DNA from: Helianthus annuus
Taxonomy: Eukaryota > Streptophyta > Magnoliopsida > Asterales > Asteraceae
NCBI RefSeq assembly: GCF_002127325.2
Contig: NC_035439.2
Coordinates: 4,150,110 to 4,214,109, forward strand
Length of the DNA: 64,000 bases
Direction of reading: 5' to 3'
Shown: positions 1 through 11,763 of the stretch, piece by piece
Position numbering within the stretch: the stretch's first letter is position 1
How the letters are laid out: each line of letters opens with the position of its first letter
Notes under the pieces: model-generated
Database searches by the model: none
Told to the model about the DNA's origin: nothing
What the model saw: only the letters and a program-made list of their open reading frames with translations
Made by a program: the position numbers and the translations under genes

Positions 1-359
1 TAATATATTAAATAAAAATAATATAAATAATAGACTAGTTTAGGCTCCGCGCGAGCCCGATAAGTGAAGCTCGGGCTCGTTTACTAAACAAGCTTATTTT
101 TAGGTTCAGGCTCGGCTCATAAACAAATTTAAATAAACTTGGCTCGGCTCATTTTCTAGACAAATTTAAGTAGGGGGTAAATGTTATTAAATTTAATAAA
201 AACTACTATTACACTAAGGCTCGATAAGGCTTGACGAGCTTCACATGCCAGGCTCAAACTCAGGCTTGATAAATAAATGAGCATTACTTTAGGCTCAAGC
301 TCGGCTCGGGTTCGATATGGCTTGGCTCGTTTCGAGCTTTCTTGAGCTGAGCAGCCCTA
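1..359. mobile_element. hAT-like non-autonomous element, GCTCG-rich, cut by the window edge
   Basis: The stretch is built from variants of the word GGCTCGAGC and ends at cagcccta, the complement of a TAGGG-type hAT terminus. The left end lies outside the window, so no target duplication can be tested. Its content resembles the complete elements at 18471-18973 and 33826-34575. It has no coding capacity. Confidence 0.5.
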
Positions 360-952
360 TGTACATCTATAGGTCAGAAATTTCATTCCATTTACTTATG
401 ATTGGGTTGATTCCGGTTGTGTTTGTCTCTAACGGGTCAAACATATATACTTTTGCTAAACGGGAAATGCGTCGAGTGGATCAACAGGTTTAAAGTCACC
501 TTAAATCTATTTTTAAGGCATATAACGTGCTAAATGTTTGAATCAAAGATTTCAGATAGTTATCATAATAATATTGTTTTCATAACCATAATTATTGTGT
601 TATTCATTTATACAAAATGGTAAAAATAGACAAAACTGTCTTTTAGGTCAATGTGACCCGTACTGAATGATGTTTTTTCATTGGGTCGATTTGGGTTGTG
701 TTTGATTTCAAACAGGTTAAATTAAAAATTGCTATAAGGGAACATGTCAAATGGGTCAAATAGTACGAAAATAGCCTAGAAGTGTATTTTTAACGCATAC
801 AACATTCCAATTATTTGGATTGCTCTTGTATTCAAAAATTGTTTTTGCAATCACAAATGTTGATTATTTATGAAACTACGTTCTATGATTTTTACCAATT
901 TTGTAGTATGATGAACATGTTAAAAGAGCTAACTCAGGTTTGTTATTTTTAG

Positions 953-1822
953 GCCGGTTTTCTGGATGGAATCACGAATATTGTCCCAGGTATTATATCT
1001 CTGAATAACCTTAATACTATTTTAAGTTGTACGTAACCAAATCTTTATACAGAACCTGGCTTTATCACACATTGCTTGTGCCCATTCGACCCATTTACGT
1101 TTGGATGGGTCGAACATCTCTTAATGGGTCAAATAAAAAACTCTAGCTCATAATGAAGTTATGAAACATGTTGGAAGTCGCTTTAACGTTATTTTTATGG
1201 GTCATCTTATAGTAAACATCTCCTACTTAATCTTACAAAAAAGTGCTTTTGTAGTTTGGTTTTTGGGTTAAACATCTTATAGTATACGAGTTGTCCCTGT
1301 GGTTTGCACTTTGTAACGCATTTAGTCACCAACTTTATTTCCAAAAGTATATGAATGGTACCTATGGTTTGCACTTTGTAACGCATTTAGTCCCTGACTT
1401 GGACATGCTGAAACCTTTAGATTTATTGGCTGAGACTAAATGGTTACAAAGTGCAAACCACAGGGACCATCCGCGTACTTTTGGAAAGCTAGAGACCAAA
1501 TCCAAAATTTTGGTAGACCACAAAGATCGTCTATGTACGTTAGTCTTTGTAATATTTACAAAATAATTCTAGTTAAGACAAAAACGTGTTTGAGATCAAC
1601 CAAACTAACCCGACATACAATGTAACCCGTTTTGGGCGGTGGCCCGACCCTCTCAGTTAATTACCTGTGATGAATAAGAACATAAGTATTCATTGTCATA
1701 CAGCTTTGGGAGGTGTGAACATCAAGGCACTGCTAGATGATGCTAAATTCGAAGTTGGAGGAAAATTGTTGCTAGATTTTACCGACACAAGGGGCGACAG
1801 GATACAAGTCTTTTTGGAATAA
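953..1822 (+). CDS. Last two exons of an unrecognised plant gene
   Basis: Two exons join in frame: 953-989, after a TAG acceptor and before a GTATTA donor, and 1704-1822, after a CAG acceptor and ending in TAA. Together they encode 51 residues: AGFLDGITNIVPALGG, then NIKALLDDAKFEVGGK, then LLLDFTDTRGDRIQVFLE. The text looks like ordinary conserved protein, and the splice phase agrees (37 + 119 nt = 52 codons). I do not recognise the family. A possible further upstream exon at 911-937 is separated from 953 by only 15 nt (see findings). The rest of the gene lies upstream, probably outside the window. The intron 990-1703 contains a foldback repeat. Confidence 0.55.
1285..1500. repeat. Foldback repeat in the intron of the unknown gene
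   Basis: The phrase ggtttgcactttgtaacgca occurs twice on the plus strand (near 1301 and 1364) and once inverted (near 1441-1470, followed by ccacaggga). It resembles the 'gtccctgtggttt' foldback elements elsewhere in the window, but I could not fix its ends or a target duplication. Confidence 0.5.
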
Positions 1823-2002
1823 AAATATGTTATATTTTCTTTTATTATATTCAGAAAACATCTTTTATCTGCATTATTGCAACATACTGATTAAACAAAA
1901 TTGCAAGTCTTGTTGCCAATTTCTTCATATCATTTTGCTTTTGGGTAAGCAAGTATGATATACAGAGGCTTCCAGATTTGAATTGAGCAGCCGTTTTAAG
2001 AC

Positions 2003-2206
2003 CAATGGCGAAGCTTGAAAATTTCCACCGGGGGTCGGAATTCACTGGACCTAAAAGTTTATACCTAGTTTTTTTTTATAAAACCGGGGGGTCAAAAACG
2101 TATATACCTAAAAAATTCTATACGAAACGTACATACATAACACTACTGAGTGAAAAGTTCGGGGGTCGGGGGCGCCCCTCTCGGCCCCTTCAATGCTTCG
2201 CCCCTG
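2003..2206. mobile_element. Short hAT MITE (204 bp)
   Basis: The element begins CAATGGCGAAGC, and the complement of its right end reads CAGGGGCGAAGC. It is flanked by an exact 8-bp duplication tttaagac (1995-2002 and 2207-2214). An 8-bp TSD and CA-type ends are hAT hallmarks. It has no coding capacity. Confidence 0.8.
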
Positions 2207-2637
2207 TTTAAGACGATGATAATACAACGGATAGAACGTGATACAGAGAATCACCACTCGTCTGTTTGTCGGGTGATTTAAAACTGGAATTAGGATACAG
2301 TAACACCACCTAATCCAAGTTTAGATTCCAAAGAGCACTTCTCAACCGGCCAAAAATGAAATAGCAATGGAAATAGGTTTAATCTAAGTATATGAAATAA
2401 TATTTAGAATAACATCAACTGCCTTTTTTTATTCCAGTCGTAGACGTAGACTACATAGCAAAATGAAATCACAACATTACAACACTTGGCTAAATTTCAG
2501 GGAAACGACTACTGAACATAAAGAAAACAAAACAGAAGAATTAAAAAAAATTATGAGATCATGTGTCAGTAGTTGGCGTTGAAGTAGTAGCCCATGCACA
2601 TGCATGGCAGTTTGAGCTGAGCAATTTCAATTTCCAG

Positions 2638-2796
2638 CAGTGGCGTCGCGGATCCAAGAATTATTTTCTGATGGTGTGAACGAGAGGTTTAATAAAACTT
2701 TCAAGGGGTGCGATCAAGATTTTTGCCTAGAAAACACACTGATTTTTTTCAAGGAGTGCGCCCGCCCACCCAACCCATTAACTAGGTCCGCCCCTG
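2638..2796. mobile_element. Short hAT MITE (159 bp)
   Basis: The ends are CAGTGGCG on the left and, complemented, CAGGGGCGGACC on the right. The flanks atttccag and ccttccag match at 6 of 8 positions, consistent with an old hAT target duplication. It is related to the 2003 and 3794 elements by its CAGKGGCG end. Confidence 0.6.
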
Positions 2797-3010
2797 CCTT
2801 CCAGTTGGATCGAATTAAACCATAAGTATGACCCGCTTTGCTTTGTGTCTTTACTCATTTCCAACGACTCGGAGGGTATATGTAATAGTAAATATATAAC
2901 TAGATTTATTTGGGTAAAATTTAAACAACTCCACTATTATAATTTACAAGAACAATATCGTGTACATACAAATATACGAATTTAGGTCCAGATGAGACAC
3001 GGAGATATTA

Positions 3011-3455
3011 ATCCCGCCAAGTTTAGATATGAGAGAAGAGACAAGTAATCACCTTTCTTGTTCATGTATGGTGGCATGTACTATTTGGCAACATCTCGGT
3101 GTGGTGTAAAGTGGCTCCTTTCATTACTTTATCGGTTAAGGAGTTACTGGAGTTGTATAACCACGTTGGATTGAAAGGGTCGACTAAGGATATTTTCTAT
3201 GGGATTGTGATGATAGGGTGTTGGAGTATTTGATGCGCAAGGAATGGAGCTGAATTCTTTAATAATCAAGTTCGAGTGGAAGACATTATTAGCAAAATTA
3301 AGTCTATTGGGTTTCTTTGGGTTAAAAGTAGATTTAAAGCTAGGTCAGTCTCTTGGACCGAGTGGTGTAATTTTGTAATTATGTAGTGTGTTCTGTGCTG
3401 CCGCCCCGTTTTATGGGTTAGTGTTTTCTAATGAAGTTTTCTTTAAAAAAAAAAC
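3011..3455 (+). mobile_element. 3' end of a LINE (reverse-transcriptase zinc-binding tail)
   Basis: Translated with breaks, the stretch reads like the C-terminal zf-RVT region of plant L1-type LINEs: SNHLSCSCMVACTIWQHLGV, then a KELLELYNHVGLKG block, then a GCWSIW-type motif followed by a stop and the ARNGAEFFN block. It ends in an oligo-A run at about 3446-3455. Only the 3' tail is present, typical of 5'-truncated LINE insertions. A similar tail lies at 22941-23315. It is a pseudogene. Confidence 0.65.
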
Positions 3456-3793
3456 TTTCACCCATCAACCTGACCCCAATCCTGCTGCTTCTTTGACTCA
3501 ATTGGAACATGTAACTATGTATGTTTTTTTAACCTTCCTAAAATCCACCTAATGTCCACTCTATGAGACTTGAACCCACACTGTTTTGAGGGGATAAACA
3601 CATGATGCCATTAAGACAACATGCCATCAGCTAACTAAACAAGTAATATGCCTAGGCCCAAAATATGAAGAATTGGTGGCCAATCCCTTTTTTTCTTGAA
3701 TCCATAAGTTACAAGATCCCTTTTTTTCTTGAACGCAATAACGCATCCTCCGCTCCGCTCCGCTCCTATCCTCATCACTCATGACCTCGCAAA

Positions 3794-4991
3794 CAGTGGC
3801 GGACCCATGATTTTATTTCAATTGGGGTCCATTTTCGGGTCGGTCCTCGTTCGGGTCGAGTTAAAGTGAGGTTTGAACTAGATTTAAAAAAAAATAAGAA
3901 AAATGGACTTATCAAGGATTGAACCCAAGATCTCTTGGTGGAAAAGAGAGAGATTTACCACTACACCAGCTTTCTTTTTATTTCTATGGTGTCCACCTAA
4001 TTGTATTTATGGGGTCTGAAGGGGTATGGTCCCAAAAAGTCGCGCAAACCTCCGCCCAGGTTGCGCGCGGAACCATACTCCTTATTTCAGAAAACTTATT
4101 AATAATATCCACGCGCGACTTACACACGTTGTAATTTGCCCCGCGCGAGGCAAGGCTCACAAGAGGCCCAGATATCAGCACTTAGCATAAAACAATGGGA
4201 CAAATGAGCATGCTGACCCCGCGCGGGTTAGTTTGTTGTCAAACAAGAGCCACTCAGTAGGGAAGCGCACGGCTACCTACAGTGGTACATAAGGTACAAG
4301 TGGCAGTAAAAGGAGCCAATGAGCGTCTAGCAGGCTCTGGTCAATCGTGCGCCACGATCGCCTGACGAGAAGTACACAAGGACGCCTACGTGGCACCAAT
4401 CAGAGGACGGAGACAACTGTCCCACGATCTCCACTTGTCTGCTGATGACAGAAGGACAACAAGGCCGACAACAATGACACGTGGCTCCAATCAAGGTGCG
4501 CCAGCACCGACGAGCGTCTAGAAGCCACTAAGCGGTCGACACCAGTGAGACAAAGAGCATATCCGTTTTGTTGTCCGCTTCTGGCCCAAGGCCCATCAGC
4601 CCATAACCCCTTACACCTCTCCGGCTATAAATAGAGACCTCATTCCACAGGTTAAACATTCTATTCCCTCTGCTCTCACACTTTACACTTAATTACTCTC
4701 AAAGCAGTCGCTTATTCTCACGCCGGAGCCTGGTTAAGAGGGAAACCCCCACATTCCCCTCTTAACGAGTAACGGTGTTCTGTTTTGCAGGATTGATTAC
4801 CAAGTCGGAGCTCAAATATCCTTAAGAAGATTAACCATCATGAAAGGAACATAAACCAATCTAATTAGCCCCCTAATTAGATCCCTGTTTCTTCAGGGTC
4901 CATACACAATTTAATATACCGAGTCTACTATTTTTTTTTAAAAAGATTGGGGTCCGGGGACCCCGGTAGCACCAATGTGGGTCCGCCCCTG
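3794..4991. mobile_element. hAT element interrupted by a solo LTR
   Basis: The left end CAGTGGCGGACCCA and the complemented right end CAGGGGCGGACCCA match closely. The flanks ctcgcaaa (3786-3793) and cttgcaaa (4992-4999) are an 8-bp duplication with one mismatch. About 320 bp belong to the hAT element itself. The remainder is the solo LTR at 4017-4895, which inserted later. It has no transposase. Confidence 0.75.
4017..4895 (+). mobile_element. Solo LTR of a retrotransposon, inside the hAT element
   Basis: The 879-bp unit starts TGAAGGGG and ends TTTCTTCA, so it has TG...CA ends with a short inverted repeat TGAAG/CTTCA. It is flanked by the exact 5-bp duplication gggtc (4012-4016 and 4896-4900). 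A TATA-like ctataaata sits near 4624, followed by a CT-rich leader, as expected of an LTR promoter. No internal region remains, so it most likely formed by LTR-LTR recombination. It is probably from a Ty3-type element, but the lineage is not established. Confidence 0.75.
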
Positions 4992-5605
4992 CTTGCAAAC
5001 TACAACCAACGTGAATTGCAATCGGGGATGAAATTAGGAGTAATCAATCGCCGCCAATGGCTAATGTCTCAATTGATGTTTTCTTTATACCAATTCAAAA
5101 GGTTCTGACTTTGTTATTTCACTTAAGGATTCCAAAAACGTTGAATCGACCCTAAAGGGTCTGAACCCCCAAATTGGTTGGTCCGAACAACTCACCCAAC
5201 TTGTTCGGTTTGTCTTGTCTAAAACCGTAACTAAGTAACTAACGGTCTAACCTAGAATATTTCTTAAAACTGAATGACGAGACTGTAAAGACCCATCTAC
5301 ATAAATTTCAAAAAGGATTCCTAGAATAAAAGGAGACAATGTTGAGGGCTTTTTCTTTCGAAAGGTGTGAATTATTCGCGAATATCGAAAGATTTAGCAT
5401 ACGTTGTTTTAACCAACCCTCGCACAAAGTTGAGGGCTTGAGTCTTGACACATACCAAAAACAAGATTCCCCTTGGTATCTTAGCGGGAAAAAGGACAAA
5501 CATACAGCTGCTTCATCTTCACCACCCGACATCTCTCCCACAACAGATCTAATTATCATCTCAATCTCACACACATCACCACACCATCACCTTCACACAC
5601 TAAAA
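4992..5605 (+). other. 5' flank of the methyltransferase gene
   Basis: There is no gene or clear element here. The last 150 bp are rich in cacatcaccacacc-type sequence, as in plant 5' leaders. An in-frame ATG at 5339 would add 89 residues, but that stretch looks like untranslated sequence. I could not identify a convincing TATA box. Confidence 0.4.
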
Positions 5606-8600
5606 ATGCCCAAAGCCTCACCCTCACCCTCACCACCACAACCACTACCCAAAACCCATCTCAAAAACCCACTAACCACCCTCTTTCTCATCACAGTCCT
5701 CTGCTCAACCTTCTACACTCTAAGCTCATACAGATCCACCATCACCCCACCCCCAAAACCCAAACCCAAACCCAAACCTAAACCCACAACCAAAACCCAC
5801 TTCAATTCCCCAAACCCCATCACCAATTTCACATCTTTAACCCACCAAACCACTCCCCCACCACCCATCTTCAAAACCCACCATAAAAATCACACCTTTA
5901 ACCCATTACAACAATACCCACCTAAAAAGTTCCAATCTTGCCCCTCAAATTTCACCCATTACTGCCCCTGTCAAGACCCTTTAAGAGAAAGATTCTTTAA
6001 AATTACAAAAATGTTGCATAGAGAACGCCACTGCCCCACCGGAGAATCTGAGATTCTCCGGTGTCTGGTGCCGGTTCCCTTGGGGTACAAGAAGCCGTTT
6101 GTGTGGCCGAAAAGTAGATCAGAAGCTTGGTTTAGTAATGTGCCGTTTAAGGTGTTGACTGAGTCAAAGAAGCAGCAGAATTGGGTCAGATTGGTGGGTG
6201 ATCGGTTGGTGTTTCCAGGTGGTGGGACTAGTTTTCAGAAGGGTGTTAAGGGTTATGTTGATGTGTTGAAGAAGATGGTGCCATTAGAATCTGGGGTGAT
6301 TAGGACAGTGGTTGATACAGGGTGTGGGGTAAGTGAGATTTTTTTGATTATGATTGTTACTTTTGTTTTATTGATTACTATAATAATTATTAGTGTTTTT
6401 AAGTGGGCCCTAATGATTTTTCAATTGATTAGTAATTTATTATGAGACTAGTGGATTGTCTTGTGATGCATCATGTGTGGGAAATTCAGTTTCGGTCGGT
6501 ATTTGTTTGTTATATCAATATGTGGTTGGTGTAGTTTATGATATTAAATTTGAATACAACTTTGTTTTCAATAAAATTTATATCGGAATTCAAATGTGTA
6601 TTCAACTCTTTTTTTTATTATGAGTTAGTTATGACTGCTGCTTTTGTTTTATCAGTTGTTCATAATGTAAAACAAGGTTTCCAAGGCCGAGTACTTCCGA
6701 GTAGTCGCTAAGGTTGCCGAGACGACTTTCTTCGACTTCGCCTAATTACTCGGAGTCGGTCAAACACGGTCAACCTTGGCCAGAATTGGATCTAGTAGGT
6801 CAACTCGGGCCTAGTTTGACTTAAATAATAATAAAACATAATTTCTATGCCTATCATATTAAAGAATGAATATCATTTTCACGTATTTTGTTATAAATAT
6901 TAGTAAATTTATGTTATTTGACATATATTTAATCTCCAAAAAGTAATTTCTTTGTAATTTTACATGTCCGAGTACTCCCCGAGTACTCTCCGCCTAGACC
7001 GAGTACTCTCAACTCCCCGGTCTACCAACTAGGGAGCACCTAGCGACTTTTGCAACTATGGTTCATATCAGTGTTTTTTAAACTTTTAAGTGGGCCCAAG
7101 TGGCAAATGATCTTTCAATTGATTAGTAATTTAATATGGGTCAAGTGGGTGGTAAATCAGTTTGGGTAGTGGGTCAAAACAATTAAACAAATGGGTCTGA
7201 TTTCACTCAAACACTTGTTATCAGGATGCTCATGGCCCGATTGGGCCGGTTTTGATGAAAATTTTGGGTCGAATCAGTAACTACGGTTTTGGGAAAATAC
7301 AAACCAAACCGGACGGTTTTGACTTTGGAGGTTTTAGACAAAAAAAAAAAAAAAAAAACTTTAAAAATGCATAATTTTGTATTATATATTAATAATATGA
7401 AGTATTGTTTGTAAGATATATACTTAACTTTATATTCCTTAATTTTTTAAAAAATGAATAATAAATGTTAAACGGACGGTTTGGTTTACACGGCTGGTTC
7501 CAAGGGAGTACATGCACTAATCGGCCTTTGTCTTAATTGTTGAGTGTTATGTGCCTTATGTCCAAGGCTTGATGCAAAACTACTATCGAGCCGGGGGGTC
7601 TCATTGGAAGCAGCCTCTCTATTCCTACGGGGTAGAGGTAGGTTGTCTACATCTTACCCTCCTCAGACCCTATCTTAGCTGTGCTATTGGTGGGATTTAC
7701 TGAGTATGATAATGATGACATAAATGGTTGTTATCCAACAATACTATTATAAAATTTTATGTTTCTTTGATGATCTAAATTAGAAGGTTTTACATAACAA
7801 GAAGATATATATATATATAACTATCATCTGTTGGTTAATATTATGGTTTAAACATGGAAGGTTGCAAGCTTTGGAGATGCTTTAATGGATTATAACATCA
7901 TAACAATGTCTATAGCTCCAAGAGACATACATGAAGCTCAAGTGCAATTTGCTCTAGAAAGAGGTCTTCCTGCAATGCTTGGTGTTCTTGGCACCTATAG
8001 ACTACCATACCCTTCAAGATCATTCGACATGGCTCATTGCTCGCGTTGCCTTGTGCCATGGACCCAATACGGTATTATTGATTAAAAATTTTATGACCTT
8101 TTTTTCATTTTTTATCTTCTAACGCATGCATGCTATATGAACTAAGTTGGTAAAAACTAAAAACTTATGCAATTAATATCGCCGAATCGGTGATATATCG
8201 ATTATCCGTCCTCTGGTGAGATATTAGTGCAAAATATCGGTACCGATATTATCGGCAATATTGACCGACATTTCACAGATTTTCTCGATATCAGTACCTT
8301 TCTTAGTTCTACCGTTCGTCTTTCTTCTTATTGCTGCTATTCGTGTTTTAAGTCTTAATTGTTAGTGTTAAATGGTAGTGTTTTAAGTCTTAATCAGTTC
8401 CTACTTGCTACAATTATTAGTGTTTTGCAAGTTGCAAAAGATTATGGTAGGAGAGTATACTGAATTGTTAGTGTAAAATTGCTATATATATAAATTCAGC
8501 ATGATATTCCACCGCGATTACCGATTTCTCAAATATCGGTACTTGACCGATATCTGATTTTTTTACCGCATTAACTGCTTAGCGGGTCAAAATTAGTGAC

Positions 8601-11028
8601 TTTTGTAAAGCGTCGGACGGTCTGAGTTTGGTTGCTTCATTACCTATTTTCTCTAAAAGGTATACTTTTGTTGCTTATAATTAACCTGTCAAAATTAGTG
8701 ACTTTTGTAAAGCGTCGGACGGTCTGCATTATTTCAGTAATACACTTTGGTTGGCTTTCAACTGTTCGATATTTCTGATTCTACCTTGAGAGATTAAACG
8801 TAACTCAAATCAACTCATTCGTCAAAGTTGTCAACCATATGACATTCTGTGTGTTAGATGGGTTATATATCTAATGGGAATTGATGATTTTGTGTGCTAG
8901 ATGGGTTGTATCTAATGGAAATTGACCGGATTTTGCGGCCCGGTGGTTATTGGGTGCTGTCCGGCCCACCTATTAATTGGAGAAACAAATACACAGCCTC
9001 AGATGGAACCACCATAGATCCTAAAAAAGAACTGACCCGTTTAGAGGATCTTGCTAGACGGTTGTGTTGGAGAAAACTTAAAGGAAAAGGCCCGATTGCC
9101 GTGTGGCAGAAACCTAACAATCATATCGAATGCAACAAAAGAAATTCAAAATTTCACAAATTTTGCGACAAAAATGATGATCCTGATGACGGCTGGTATA
9201 AAACAATGGATGCATGCATCACTCGTTTACCGCAAGTAGATCATATGCAAGATGTCTCGGGGGGTGTTCTTGAAAACTGGCCGAAAAGGTTGAATACCGT
9301 CCCACCTAGAATCGGGTTGATTCCTGGTTTAACGAGTCAAGATTTTGTTGATGATAATCTGATGTGGCGAAAGAGAGTTTCGACATACGCAGGCGTGCTA
9401 AAATCGTTATCGAGTGGCGGGTATAGAAATGTTATGGATATGAATGCAGGGTTAGGTGGGTTTGCAGCTTCACTTTCAAAGTATCCGGTTTGGGTCATGA
9501 ACGTTGTTCCTCATGATGCAGAGTATAACACCCTTGGTGTTATCTATGAACGCGGTTTGATCGGAACGTACATGAACTGGTTCGTTATCTTTTTATTTTT
9601 TATTTTTTTTTATTTTTTTTTTAATGGGGTGGTTGGCTTTTGAGTAAATCGGCTATTGTGTTGTTGGTTACAGGTGTGAACCGTTTTCGACATATCCTAG
9701 ATCATATGACTTGATACATGCCGACAATGTTTTCAGTATGTACATGAACAAGTAAGCCATTTAGTTCTATTACTATTTTCTGAATGTAGTCTGTTCTGTT
9801 CGGTTTTGGCTAAGGTAACGAGTTTTTTTGGTTAAACGTTCTCATGGTTTAATAAAAACATACAACGGTAAACATAATATTTGAAAATTTATTATTATTA
9901 CTGAATTAATATATTTATTAAATGAGTAAAATGCCATTTTCGTCCCTGAAGTTTGGCTATTTTTGCGACTTTCGTCCAAAGGTTTGTATTTCCGCATCTG
10001 CATCCAAAAGGTTTGAAATCTTGCCATTATCATCCAACTTGTTAACTCCATCCATTTTTAACAAGTCAAGGGTAATTTTGTCTTTTTACACATTTTTGTG
10101 ATGACTAAAGAGTTTGGGTGGGGAGAAAGTCAACAGAGGTGGATCTTTATATCTTATAGTGTTTTTTATTTTTCAAAAATGTCTAAAAAGGCGGAAATGC
10201 CCCTCATTTAACTGAGAAAAATAGATGGAGTTAACGAGTTGGATGAAAATGACAAAATTTCAAACCTTTTGGATCTAGATGCGGAAAAACAAACATTTGT
10301 ACGAAAGTCGCAAAAGTGACCAAACCTCAGGGTCAAAAAGGGCATATAACTCTTATTTATTCATCATATTAGAGTAAACTTTCGTTTTGCTCCCTGTGGT
10401 TTGGTCACTTTAACGGTTTTGCTCCAAACCTTTAAAAATAGCCATTTTACTCCCTGATGTTTTGGTTTTTTTGCCAGTTTGCTCCCCGCATCTAACTCCA
10501 TCCAAATTGTTTGTTTTTCCATTTTGCTCCCCACAGGGAGCAAACTGGCAACAAAACCAAAACATCAGGGAGTAAAATGGCTATTTTTAAAGGTTTGGGG
10601 CAAAACCGTTAAAGCGACCAAACCATAGGGAGCAAAACGGAAGTTTACTCTTCATATTATATACACTAAGGTTTTTTTTTTTTTTTTTTTTTGAGAAAAA
10701 GCGTTATGCGTCAACCCAATCTGACCCGTTCTAATTCAAATCAAAGATATACCTGCTGAGTGTTATGGTAATAAAAGATGGATGAGACATAGACCCTACA
10801 ACTAATTCAGGTCATTTGTTTTATTTTGATAACAGGTGTGACATTGTGGACATATTCATTGAGATGTACAGGATTATTCGGCCTAAGGGGACGATAATTA
10901 TAGCAGATCATGTAGACATTATCGTAAAGATAAAAAGCCATACAGATCAAATGAGTTGGCATGCTCGATTATTAGATACCGAAGCGGGCCCGTTTGGCCC
11001 GCGAAAATTGCTTTTTCTTGATATTTAA
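5606..11028 (+). CDS. Pectin-type methyltransferase (PMT, QUASIMODO2-like family)
   Basis: This is a putative S-adenosylmethionine-dependent methyltransferase of the plant PMT family, Golgi type II membrane proteins linked to methyl-esterification of homogalacturonan. Exons: 5606-6328, 7861-8071, 8901-9579, 9674-9751, 10836-11028. They join in phase to 627 residues, close to the usual PMT length of about 600-630. Residues 1-22 are Pro-rich, about 23-40 form one membrane anchor, and a Pro/Lys-rich stem follows. The luminal domain has the family block HRERHCP, the SAM-binding motif DTGCGVASFG (from residue 237), [19 protein letters not shown] across the exon 2-3 join, and [14 protein letters not shown]. 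It ends [10 protein letters not shown]. The start at 5606 places the anchor near the N terminus. Introns carry a SINE, two Mutator-like elements and low-complexity repeats. It looks intact. Which PMT paralogue it is cannot be said. Confidence 0.9.
6675..7066. repeat. CGAGTACTC-rich low-complexity repeat in PMT intron 1
   Basis: Words such as gccgagtact, ccgagtactc and gactcgg recur at both ends of this stretch, with an AT-rich middle. It resembles the word-filled hAT elements, but I found no clean terminal repeat or target duplication. Confidence 0.4.
7555..7725 (+). mobile_element. SINE (TS/Au-like 3' region) in PMT intron 1
   Basis: The sequence ctacggggtagaggtaggtt, then tctacatcttaccctcctca, then gtgggatttactgagta is the signature 3' body of a widespread plant SINE family. 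A related copy lies in the opposite orientation at 29385-29580. The tRNA-like head is not clear. Confidence 0.55.
8176..8576. repeat. ATATCGG-rich repeat in PMT intron 2
   Basis: Both ends are dense in ccgatatcgg-type words (tatcggtaccgatattatcg near 8237; tatcggtacttgaccgatat near 8535) around an AT-rich middle. This is the same architecture as the word-filled hAT elements, but no 8-bp duplication could be assigned. Confidence 0.4.
9924..10352. mobile_element. Mutator-like foldback element in PMT intron 4
   Basis: The left arm begins gagtaaaatgccattttcgt and the right arm is its inverted copy ending ataactc. The arms run for more than 100 bp each. The flanks ttattaaat and ttatttatt match at 7 of 9 positions, an aged 9-bp duplication. 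It is in the same family as 27313-27718 and has no coding capacity. Confidence 0.65.
10372..10650. mobile_element. Mutator-like foldback element in PMT intron 4
   Basis: It begins gagtaaactttcgttttgct and ends with the inverted copy agcaaaacggaagtttactc. The flanks atcatatta and ttcatatta differ at one of nine positions. It is in the same family as the element at 20352-20662 in the kinase gene. It lies 19 bp from the preceding foldback element. Confidence 0.75.
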
Positions 11029-11327
11029 AGCCATGAAGATATATATTTAGCAGCAGATTATGTAATGCATGGTGAAATAGCTAGTAAATTGTAGATGTGC
11101 CAATTCTGCCCAATTTATTTATTAATGACTTATGAGTTATGAGTGGGTTGATATGGGTTAGTTTTATCTGTAACTATGTCAATTGAATAAAATAAAAAAA
11201 TACTTTAATGAAACAAGTCAAATAATAACCAAAGTCTATATTTAAAGTATACAATCTATTAAATTTGCCTTATTAGAAAATGGATTATTCTTGTAATAAT
11301 CATACTTAGTGTGATATATTAATTAAA

Positions 11328-11763
11328 AAAGGAAGCTCCGGTGAACTTCTTGACTGATCCATTAGAAGGGAGATCTACGCTACGACCCGCTGACATTCTT
11401 GTTTTTGGATGAGAAGGAGGGAAACACGCGTGTGTCGATTTGACAGGTGTGTCCCCCCTCGTTGGGCTAAGGGACCACGGGTTTGTGGCGGGACAAGCGA
11501 TAACCAAGGCAGAGGCTGGCAAAGTAGCTAAACATGAAAAAGCTTGCATCGAGAATCAGCACGTGTTCGTCCCGTTCGCTTTCGATACATTTGGCGCTCT
11601 CGCCCCTGACGCGGTGCGGTTCCTAAAGCGGGTTCAACAGGTGGTAAGCAGTAGCACCGCACATGTTAAGGGGCAGAATTTTGTGTTTAGCAGGGTAGGG
11701 TTTGCTATTCAGAAACGGGTAGCAGCGCAGCTTGTTGCTCGTCTACCTGTCATTAGTTTGTAA
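11328..11763 (+). pseudogene. 3' tail of a non-LTR retroelement (restriction-like endonuclease end)
   Basis: The reading frame starts abruptly inside a block (EAPVNFLTDPLEGRSTLRPA) and continues through CVDLTGVSPLVG, KHEKACIENQHVF and PFAFDTFG to QLVARLPVISL and a stop. One in-frame TGA interrupts it near 11409. It matches the C-terminal part of the element at 58306-61110 almost block for block. The D...VDLT pattern fits a PD-(D/E)xK-like nuclease. It is a 5'-truncated, dead copy with a short A-run after the 3' end (near 11802). No minisatellite flanks this copy. Confidence 0.65.

Noticed and set aside
5339..5605. N-terminal extension of the methyltransferase from an ATG at 5339
   Set aside because: The extra 89 residues look like translated leader (His/Ser/Thr-rich), and the membrane anchor would move far from the N terminus. 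The ATG at 5606 fits the family.
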